From Paramacrobiotus metropolitanus (Eukaryota > Tardigrada > Eutardigrada > Parachela > Macrobiotidae), in assembly GCF_019649055.1 (NCBI RefSeq), contig NW_026570231.1, positions 186,001 to 250,000 of the forward strand: a DNA stretch of 64,000 nt. The letters run 5' to 3'. Positions within the stretch are counted from its first letter, which is position 1. The number at the start of each line of letters is the position of its first letter. The translations under genes were made by a program, and so were the position numbers. The notes below the pieces were generated by a model. That model ran no database searches. It was not told the DNA's origin and was given only the letters and a program-made list of their open reading frames with translations. Positions 48,045-64,000 of this stretch are shown in pieces.

Positions 48045-49040
48045 GATAGACAGAACTACCGCCACTGTTCAGTGCACAAGCCCGTTAGTTGACCGAAATA
48101 CCACTACATTCTGGTTAAAATAGCCCGCTAAGCCAGTGAGTGACCGAACTGCCACTATGGATAGCTATGTGAGCGGTTAACCGAGCTGTCATTACTGTCC
48201 GATGCCGAGTGACCGAGCTGTCACTACTTTTCAGTGTACAAAGCCCGTTAGGGAACGAGTGACCGAGTTACCACTACGGCCCGGTGCCCAGAGTCCAGTA
48301 GGAGAGCGGGTGATCGCGCTGTCACTAATGTCCGGCGCAGAAAGTCCGTTAGCGCAGCGGGTGACCGGGTTACCAATGCTGTCCGGCGCAAAATGCCCGT
48401 TCGGTGAAGGAGTGCTGAGCTGCCACTACTGTCCGTGCACAGATCCCGGAAATTGAGCGGTGTACTACTGCACTACTGTCCAGTGTACAAAGTCTGTTAG
48501 GTGAGCGGGTGACCGAGCTACCACATCTGTCCGGCGCAAAAAGCCCGGGTGGTGAGCGTGTCACCGAGCTGTCACTACTGTCCAGTGTACAAAGTCTGTT
48601 AGGTGAGCGGGTGACCGAGCTACCACATCTGTCCGGCGCAAAAAGCCCGGGAGGTGAGCGTGTCACCGAGCTGTCACTACTGTCCAGCTCACCTAACGGA
48701 CTTTGTACACAAAGTCCGTTAGGTGAGCGGGTGACCGAGCTGACACTGCTGTCCAGTGTACAAAGCAGGTTAGGGAACCAGTGACCGAGTTACCACTACT
48801 GCCCGGTGCAGAGACCCCGGTAGGTGAACGAGTGACCAAGCTGTCATTATTGTACAGTGTACATGAGTGACCGAGCTACCACTACTGTCCGGCGAACGGA
48901 ACCGGTTAGCTAAGCAAGTAATCGAGCCACCACATTTGACCGGACATACAGTACACCACTGCGCACATACCAACTTCCAGTGAAAAGAGCCAGTGAAGTA
49001 AGGAGTTACCGAACTAGTGATCCAGTGCACTATCACTGTT
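48045..49040. repeat. 51-bp minisatellite, about 1 kb
   Basis: Roughly 18-20 diverged copies of a unit like GTGACCGAGCTGTCACTACT-GTCC..GCGCAAAAAGCCCGTTAGGTGAGCGG. The modal unit is 51 bp, i.e. 17 codons, so long stretches stay open (48202-48456 and 48509-48784 on plus, 48370-48666 on minus). Units alternate between a TGTACAAAGTC and a GCGCAAAAAGCC type in the centre, showing a 102-bp higher-order repeat. GC-rich compared with its surroundings. Confidence 0.9.
48687..48728. repeat. Hairpin inside the minisatellite, 20-bp perfect arms
   Basis: GCTCACCTAACGGACTTTGT, 2-nt spacer, then its exact reverse complement (48709-48728). One minisatellite unit has been inverted head to head against the next. 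Confidence 0.93.
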
Positions 49041-51019
49041 TCGAATTTCACACCTTATAGACTGATATTTCGGCTTTCTTTTCGGGTAGGGGATATCGTA
49101 GAATTATCTGTATGTACAGCGGAAGGGAATGCTTTAAAGGTTGAGAGAATCATGAACTGATTTTCATAGAAAATTCATGTTTGCCCAATTGCATGTACCG
49201 ATCATGTTTCGAACAGACTGATGTTAATCTAATAAATATTCATTCAAATTCAAATAAAATGGCCATGGACCACAAGAAACGCGGAGGCGAAGCCGAGGCT
49301 GTTTCTTGTATACATATATGTTAGTGCTGCTTATAGATTATGCCAGGATATTATAATTGTTCGAACTTTGCATTTACCTACGTATCTGCAGACTGTAGGT
49401 AATTACGTGCTGAGGTGCTTCAATTGAAAAGAGTCATTCAGTCGTTTATGGGCAGCAAAATTTTAATTTTAATTTACAGAACAGAACAAAGATACATAAC
49501 AGCAGCTTAAAGCTAGCGCTAGGTTGGCTGGCAGATTAGACAAGCCTAAAATAGAAAAAAGCTTAAAATTTGCAAATATCATCGCCTAATTGTTACTCCA
49601 AATTTTCCGGCTGTATTTGTTTGTATTTTGGCACCATCGAAGATTAAGAAACATAAGAATACTTGAAGAAGACTAAAAAACTTAACAAAACCTTAGATCT
49701 GTTATTATGTCATGCTTTTTCTTCTTCATTTATGAAGCTTGCTGCCTTGGACCGGGTAGGAGCCCAGATTGTGTGCGGACGTAAAAACATGTTAACCTTT
49801 ATTAATTAAACTTCTTAATTAATTAGAATGTTTTTATTAAAATGTTAGTGAACCGAGATATTCTTTTCCTTAGGACGATTCTAGTCATTGTGCTATTCTC
49901 TTTTTAATTTCTTCATTATAGCAGCACACCAGATAGCAAACCGTACTTGCCTCTGCTGATTTACTCGTAAATACATATTTAGGTGAGTGTTTTTTATCAT
50001 TAAGAAAAGCAGGACCATTAAGCGGTTACAACCAAATAAAACCTTACAGACAGATTAGTCACTGTCCGTGCACTTTGCGAAGCAAAGTTCGAATAAGTAC
50101 TGTAATGTAAATTTTACCGTTGCGGTGACGCAGTGCATGTGGCTACGTACGGTGGGCAATCGAAAAAGAAATAAGTACACCTTAATCGTAACCTTAATAA
50201 ATGCTTTTAATGTGCAAACTTATTAACTTTGCAGTCACTGATTGTACTCGTAATATGTAATTTTGATAGTAAACATGAAGTCACTCGGTTCGATATGACA
50301 GTACAGCTCATCCCGATTTACGATGGAGATAGATTCTTTCCAAAGGTTCCGCTCGGCCGTAAGACGGATGAATAAAGCTATAAATTGATTTTTTATGATG
50401 CAGATTAGTCTGCATCATAAAGATAGACTGAATCATAGCGGAATTTTGTCTTCTCTTATGTACATTTGCAGTAAATGCTTGAATCATCTAAGCAGACGAG
50501 TACTCGTACAACATTAACCCAGAATTCTCTGAATCCCATCCTTTTTTGCGGATGTATACCGCTAAGCCAGCAGACATAACAGTGACGCGTACGGTATGTG
50601 GAAGTTGTATGCAAATTCATTCATAAAATATTGATTTATATAGGGTCCTTTCAGGAAATAGCACGAAAGTTCCACATGACCGGCTTCCTAAAACGCGGAT
50701 GATATCACACATACGCGCACGTTAACCGCGTCATTATGGGACATTGCTTTACATTTTCTGTGTGCTAATCAAACATTTCGACAGAGGGGAGAGACGGGTA
50801 CTAACGCGATTAATGAAAATGCAATTTGTTTACCTTTGCAGTATCGTATCGCTTCCTAGTGCGGCACACACTGGTGAAGTGGTCCTTCCAAGTACGGCGA
50901 CGATGGGCTGGCGTCGGCGTGTGTACGGGTGCGGTACGCTGCTTCCGCACTGTGCTTTACAATACTGGCCTATGTTGGGAACCGTTAATAACCTTCGTAC
51001 GCAATTCCATAAAGCAGCA
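49041..51019. other. Intergenic upstream of the MITE and small-ORF gene
   Basis: No supported gene. It holds a perfect 13-bp-arm hairpin at 50392-50421 and another inverted pair ACAAGAAAC/GTTTCTTGT near 49270-49310. Confidence 0.45.
50392..50421. repeat. Perfect hairpin, 13-bp arms, 4-nt loop
   Basis: TTTATGATGCAGA, loop TTAG, TCTGCATCATAAA. Function unknown. Confidence 0.9.
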
Positions 51020-51027
51020 CCGCCGGC

Positions 51028-51875
51028 TAGAGCCCTGCACGAGCAGCAAAAGTGCTGCTCAACTCGCTCGTTTCTGCTTTTTTAAACTTCCTGCTCGCTC
51101 AGCTCGCTCGCGCCCAAACCACCGCTCGCTCAACTCGCTCGTTTTCCAATTTTTATTTGCTTCTGCTCGCTCAACTCGCTCGTAATTTTATTTTGGTAAA
51201 TCGGCTCGCTCGTAAGATCGGCAAAAATTTACGTATCAATTTTTTTGCACGAATTAATTATACCAAACTTTTCACCAACACAAAACTCAGTACATAACTA
51301 ACATAAGTGTAATTGGATGTTCAGAGACAATCACTTATATCTCCATACTGGTAGTCCGTATCATTAGCTTTTCATTTTTTTGCTAATCCATTTCTCTAAT
51401 TTTCAACTGGATGTAGTTTTCTTAATTTGGCCTGAAATAAATACGTATAATAGAATGCTCAAAAATTAAAATGCACCTTTCTTAGGAATCATTCAACTGA
51501 TTCATAAACCCGTCAAATAATGTTTTTGTTGGCTACGAGTACAAAATATCAAAATTTAGTCGTGCGTCCCAACCGGTCTAGGAAAGTTAGTAAATAAATC
51601 AATTCGCGCGAAGCGCGAGGTGACGGTGGTTTAAGATCGTTTTCAGGTCGGTCAATGTAATTTTGTACTAGAAACTTCTCCAGTTCGCACAATGTCAGCC
51701 TGTAGGCTCGCGATCGCTCGCACCCGACCATCCCGCTCGCTCGGCTCGCTCGCAATTTTTTTCTATTGCTCAGCTCGTTCGCAAATTCGCAAAACGACGC
51801 CTGCTCGCTCGAAGTGCTCGCGAGCGCCGAGCGCTCGTGAGCCGAGCCGAGCAGCTCGGCTCGTGCAGGGCTCTA
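51028..51875. mobile_element. Non-autonomous hAT element (848 bp) with intact 8-bp TSD
   Basis: Terminal inverted repeats TAGAGCCCTGCACGAGC (51028-51044) and its exact reverse complement (51859-51875). Target duplication CCGCCGGC at 51020-51027 and 51876-51883 is perfect. Subterminal zones carry many GCTCGCTC / AACTCGCTCG units on both sides. No transposase ORF. Perfect ends and TSD imply a recent insertion. It sits about 90 bp upstream of the TATA box of the small-ORF gene. Confidence 0.93.
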
Positions 51876-51964
51876 CCGCCGGCCGACGCCATAGTACTGC
51901 TGAGTCATGGATTGTGTAATAGGCAGTGGCTTTTGCGAAATGCACGCCGAACGCCGCAATCCAG

Positions 51965-52004
51965 TATAAAAGGCGGGTCTGTCTTGTTGGCAAACCAGTC
52001 AGTC
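51965..52004 (+). promoter_or_regulatory. Core promoter: TATA box and initiator of the small-ORF gene
   Basis: TATAAAAGG at 51965-51973, followed by overlapping initiator matches CCAGTC (A at 51997) and TCAGTC (A at 52001), 32-36 bp downstream of the first T. This is correct spacing for a Pol II TATA-Inr promoter. The first ATG after it is the first small ORF at 52103, about 100 nt into the predicted transcript. Confidence 0.6.
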
Positions 52005-52102
52005 TCCCAAAGTGATCTCTCGTGACACAGTTCTGCTAGATCTGCTAATCGGTCTTCTTCTGCCATTATTTTGATACTTGAGTTTTGTTCCTTTCTTTAA
52101 CC

Positions 52103-52138
52103 ATGGATCTCGATGAACGTTGGGGCATCTTTTTCTAA
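52103..52138 (+). CDS. Small ORF 1 of polycistronic peptide gene (11 aa, MDLDERWGIFF)
   Basis: First ATG of the predicted transcript, context TTAACCATGG (A at -3, G at +4). It encodes an 11-residue peptide ending WGIFF then TAA. The ending recurs in the next two ORFs with different codons (GGC ATC TTT TTC here), so the peptide, not the DNA, appears conserved. There is no signal peptide and no room for one, so if translated the product is a cytosolic micropeptide like Tal/Pri. An alternative is a set of regulatory uORFs with a C-terminal stalling motif. Translation is inferred, not shown. Confidence 0.6.
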   Translation: MDLDERWGIFF

Positions 52139-52205
52139 GTGATACTACACCAATCGCTCCTTCGTTCGAATTTACTGCTGTTTAGTCTGACTTAACGATC
52201 TGAAG

Positions 52206-52244
52206 ATGCCGATCGATCAAGAGATGTGGGGGATTTTTTTCTGA
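52206..52244 (+). CDS. Small ORF 2 of polycistronic peptide gene (12 aa, MPIDQEMWGIFF)
   Basis: Starts 67 nt after ORF 1 ends; A at -3. It ends WGIFF with codons TGG GGG ATT TTT TTC, stop TGA. It has one extra residue (Met) before the shared Trp and Pro-Ile in place of Asp-Leu; the acidic third position is kept as Asp. A different stop codon from ORFs 1 and 3 argues against a very recent tandem duplication. Confidence 0.6.
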   Translation: MPIDQEMWGIFF

Positions 52245-52277
52245 AGTTTTCACCTCCGTAAAACCAATCCGATAGAA

Positions 52278-52313
52278 ATGGACCTTGAAGAGAAGTGGGG
52301 GATTTTCTTTTAA
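52278..52313 (+). CDS. Small ORF 3 of polycistronic peptide gene (11 aa, MDLEEKWGIFF)
   Basis: Starts 33 nt after ORF 2; context AGAAATGG (G at -3, G at +4). Compared with ORF 1 it has conservative changes only (Asp to Glu, Arg to Lys), and the WGIFF tail uses TGG GGG ATT TTC TTT. The consensus of the three is M-[DP]-[LI]-[DE]-[EQ]-x-(x)-W-G-I-F-F-stop. Confidence 0.6.
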   Translation: MDLEEKWGIFF

Positions 52314-52342
52314 CCTATTCCTATAGTTACCGCACCGGAACC

Positions 52343-52471
52343 ATGCCGCATTCCGGAATCTACATAACCCTGACCAACCCCGGGCGGCCGTCGGGTCATC
52401 AGGCCGGAATAACACCACCCGGCCAATTCCCTTATTGCGAACCAGCAGCGACACCGGCATTTTTATACTAG
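52343..52471 (+). CDS. Small ORF 4 of the same transcript (42 aa)
   Basis: ATG with A at -3, 29 nt after ORF 3. It encodes 42 residues rich in Pro, Gly, Thr and Tyr (ITPPGQFPYCEP...FLY) with no WGIFF motif and no recognised domain. The stop TAG at 52469-52471 is immediately followed by GTAAGA, a strong 5' splice site, so the exon probably ends with the stop codon. In tarsal-less the short A-type ORFs are also followed by a longer unrelated ORF (B). Similarity to that ORF was not seen. Confidence 0.4.
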   Translation: MPHSGIYITLTNPGRPSGHQAGITPPGQFPYCEPAATPAFLY

Positions 52472-52586
52472 GTAAGAGTCGTTATAATCCTAAATTACGC
52501 TGCCATAATTCTTAGAAAACATAATTAACCTACCGAGAATTTACTGTAGAAATGGCGCTAATGACAGTTGTTCTGCAGGTGTGCTT

Positions 52587-52757
52587 ATGAATGACGACGT
52601 CATTTCCGACCTTTCCGCTTTTACATTCGACGATCATGCTGCCAGCCACCAACACCGGCAAACCGCACTACTGCGATCTGACCTTTGCTTTACCAAGCAA
52701 GATTTGATCGGAGTAGTCGGAAGCGGACCACCACCTGAAAGCCATGCAGCGGCGTGA
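52587..52757 (+). CDS. Possible downstream ORF in the second exon of the small-ORF gene (56 aa)
   Basis: The acceptor TTCTGCAG at 52571-52578 would follow the donor at 52472. The first ATG of the second exon (52587) opens a 56-codon frame (MNDDVISDLSAFTFDDH...). No domain is recognised. The same DNA is also open on the other strand (52690-52959), so only one of the two may be real. Confidence 0.25.
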   Translation: MNDDVISDLSAFTFDDHAASHQHRQTALLRSDLCFTKQDLIGVVGSGPPPESHAAA

Positions 52758-52959
52758 TAATGCCATCCGATTCACCTTCGCTCACTTTAGCCTTGATCTG
52801 ATAATTATTCGCCGGTTGGTACAAAGCCGAAATTCCTGGTGATGGGCCCGCTATTGCCAAGGAAGATTCCTCGGCTTGACTGACCACTTTTGTTGCCAAA
52901 GTCAGTGTATTGTGTACTGTGTGTAACCCTTTGTTGAGCCGGTACAATAGATATGCCAC
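52690..52959 (-). CDS. Unassigned 89-codon ORF, antisense to the 3' part of the small-ORF gene
   Basis: It begins MAYLLYRLNKGLHTVHNT and has codon choice typical of the genes around it. A possible donor (TTG/GTAAAG) lies at its end, which could make it an exon rather than a whole gene. No domain recognised. It overlaps the plus-strand ORF 52587-52757. Confidence 0.3.
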   Translation of the reverse strand: MAYLLYRLNKGLHTVHNTLTLATKVVSQAEESSLAIAGPSPGISALYQPANNYQIKAKVSEGESDGIITPLHGFQVVVRFRLLRSNLAW

Positions 52960-54424
52960 AAGCTAAACCAAAACGCACTAACCGCTGCTGTTGGTACTAC
53001 GCTTAATTTATTTTGCTCTGCTGGTTTTATATACTGGATGGCCGACGTTTATTTAAGTTGCAATAGTCATTGTTTTTTCTGGTTCAGCCATTCTGATGCG
53101 ATATGCGGCAATAAAAGAAACCCGTTAGATTAGCTAATTTCTGGGGAATTTCATCTGTACCATAGAAGAATATGACAAAGGTGAAAAACAAAAAAGCACA
53201 AAACAAAAAAGCAGATGGCTTGTCCAACAATAAAAGTATTAAACCTATTCTTCTGAACTTAATTTGACAGCAAAAACACACACTTTATAATATCATCAGT
53301 CAGACAAAAGTCTGAATGTTACATAATTCACACGATACCGGCATACGGCCGGGCCGATTACTTAACTTTGTAGGACAAACTAAGGCGGGTCTAAGAACAC
53401 AATCAGAGGAACCCAGCATTATGCTCGTAGTAAAGTAAACAGTACAAAACATGCCGGCAGCCAAGCAATATTCGCAGTCAATAATTTGGGATGCTAGAGG
53501 TCATCAAAAGTTTTTTAACAGTTTTTACCACTTATCAGTTATGTGAAGGGTCACTCATTCCATCGAAAAAATTTTATTTTTTCGTTAAGTACCAAAATTA
53601 CCAAAACCGTTACTAAAATTAGAAATAATTTTACATTTTTATTAGCCATACGAAAAAATTTGAGAACTTTTTCACAGACGAGATTTCCCTTTAAAACACT
53701 CCAGCGTCAGCAAATGTCGGCCATAAATGGATGTCCCGGCGCAGCGTCAACCTACCATAGTTTAGTCACCACAGGCCTCCAGCAGGGCAAAAAATCTAAT
53801 GAATTCAATAACACCTGAATTATCGGCCATGAATGAGTAAACTTCCAGTCTGAGGTGATACTTATTCTATTACTTCGCCCCGTCGCAATGCAATTTCGAA
53901 CTATTCGAATGACCTACAAAACACAGGGCTTTGACCGTCAGCACGCGTTTACCATGCAGGAATAGTCGCGGTTCACGGGGGCGACCGATGCTCGAAGAAT
54001 CCTTCTTCGGGCGGATATTGTCACCGCATTTTAGTCATCGTGACGTAAATTCTTCGCTCTATCGGCCGAACATTTACCATCTGCCGACAAGAATGCTGTC
54101 TAGACAGCTTCGACTCTAGCCACGCTTGGAATGTCCTCTACTTGTCCTAAAGTAGGAACGATAGTACCGGTACCGGCAAGACCACAGCGGACAAAAATCA
54201 AATTACAAGTTGTTAATAATAACAGTTCAGATCGTGCACTGATCGGTTTGAGCCAACTTGCTGATGCTGCATTGCCTTCAACATTCTTAAGCAAAATTAT
54301 AAACCCTGAATAGCGGTCCAATTTCAAACCCGAAAATTTTCAATATCAGGCAAACTAAATACAACAATCATAGAGTACCAAGATCAAGCCAAGCAGGAAC
54401 TATGAGAGAAGACCAACCGCGAAG
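52960..54424. other. Intergenic / 3' flank of the XMAP215 gene
   Basis: No supported gene. Reading frames at 53931-54327 on both strands have no recognised content and may be 3' UTR. Confidence 0.4.
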
Positions 54425-63400
<8,976 letters not shown>

Positions 63401-63802
63401 ATTTCCTGCTCTGGACGATGCAGCTCGCGATATCAGGGATTACATCCAGTCGAAACCATTGAGGCTGTCCTATCAAGCAAGAGTCTGGAAGACCTAGAAG
63501 GCTAGAATCGATATTTTAAAATATGAAAACGGTAACCGATAGACGTATGCTTTTTGCCAGTATCAAATTGGTCAACTCTCGACACGGAAAAAATGTAACA
63601 TTAACAGTAACACCTTTGATTTTCTCCAGTAAATGTTAATGCAACCTAAACAGTCCCAGAAGAAACAACATCCAGAAGGAAGAAAACACAACGCCAAACG
63701 TCACGGTTTCAAAAGCTCCTGAAGGAGGCGGGCTCAGATGAGTCAAACCTCATGGCATTCGAGGCAAGCACGGAGGCCACGGCTTTAGCACCACCTAGCG
63801 AC
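63401..63802. other. XMAP215 5' flank
   Basis: Probable promoter/5' UTR of the minus-strand gene. A plus-strand frame around 63660-63813 (RFQKLLKEAGSDESNLMAF...) has coding-like composition but no start or neighbouring exons, so I do not call it. Confidence 0.35.
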
Positions 63803-64000
63803 ACGCGCGGCTAACGGGAAAATTGCTCCTCGTAGACCTAACGGTATGTATAACGAAAGTAAGAACTTTTTAATCAAAGCGTCAGTACTTTTTTTATAAA
63901 ATAATTCCGACGTTATGGTTTTTGCTAATTATATTTTCGCTAATTTAACCTAAAGTCGTGTTGTTATAAACTGATGATTGTTGTGCTTTTCATGTAAATA
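63803..64000. mobile_element. Second copy of the foldback family, start only
   Basis: CACGCG..CTAACGGGAAAATTGCTCCTCGTAGACCTAACG from 63803 matches the terminal 45 bp of the element at 32091, including the stretch GCTCCTCGTAGACCTAACG. After about 63850 the two diverge. The window ends before the other arm. Confidence 0.6.

Noticed and set aside
48370-48666. Minus-strand ORF of 98 codons
   Set aside because: Antisense reading of the 51-bp minisatellite; open because the unit length is a multiple of three.
52103-52313. Reading the three small ORFs as canonical tarsal-less/Pri peptides
   Set aside because: None contains LDPTGxY; the shared motif is WGIFF at the C-terminus, so only the architecture is similar.
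63660-63813. Plus-strand coding-like frame ending at the foldback terminus
   Set aside because: No start codon with good context, no upstream exons, and it runs into a transposon end.

Overview
This window is animal nuclear DNA: genes with many small exons, GT-AG introns mostly of 50-600 bp, no operons, and metazoan gene families (XMAP215/CKAP5, soluble guanylate cyclase, class B GPCR, LRR-Ig receptor). The class B receptor looks most like the protostome PDF receptor, so a protostome with a compact genome is likely. A small ecdysozoan such as a tardigrade would fit, but that is a guess from gene style and not proven by the sequence. Exon models below were built by hand: every junction listed has consensus GT/AG and the reading phases add up from exon to exon.

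Layout. 0-4 kb: 3' end of an HSP90 co-chaperone p23 gene (+), then a small secreted protein (+) that resembles the N-terminal MNNL/C2 module of Notch ligands. 5.5-10 kb: soluble guanylate cyclase beta-type subunit (+), with a nested pair of perfect palindromes in one intron. 11.5-13 kb: aquaglyceroporin (+). 13.5-16.2 kb: WDR82/Swd2-like WD40 protein (-), with a Pro/Ser-rich N-terminal extension and an inverted-repeat element in its last intron. 16.8-18.8 kb: YIPF6 (+). 20.4-31.3 kb: YIPF5/7 (-), whose 6.9 kb intron contains a complete intronless LRR-Ig receptor gene (+). 32.1-34.4 kb: a 2.3 kb foldback transposon with roughly 1 kb arms. 35.6-40.7 kb: PDF-receptor-like class B GPCR (-). 40.7-51 kb: gene-poor DNA with microsatellites and a 51-bp minisatellite. 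51.0-51.9 kb: a hAT-type MITE with intact 8-bp target duplication. 52-52.8 kb: a TATA promoter followed by an apparent polycistronic small-ORF transcript. 54.4-63.4 kb: complete 29-exon XMAP215/Msps/CKAP5 gene (-), predicted at 1494 aa with only three TOG domains. 63.8 kb to the end: the beginning of a second copy of the foldback family.

The genes do not form one pathway. Two neighbouring genes encode different Yip-family Golgi/ER membrane proteins arranged tail to tail; the others are independent housekeeping, signalling or cytoskeletal genes. The most unusual object is the small-ORF gene at 52.1-52.5 kb: three consecutive ORFs of 11, 12 and 11 codons, each with a good start context and each ending in Trp-Gly-Ile-Phe-Phe-stop, with synonymous codon differences between copies, followed by a 42-codon ORF. 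The architecture resembles the arthropod tarsal-less/polished rice/mille-pattes gene, but the LDPTGxY motif of that family is absent.
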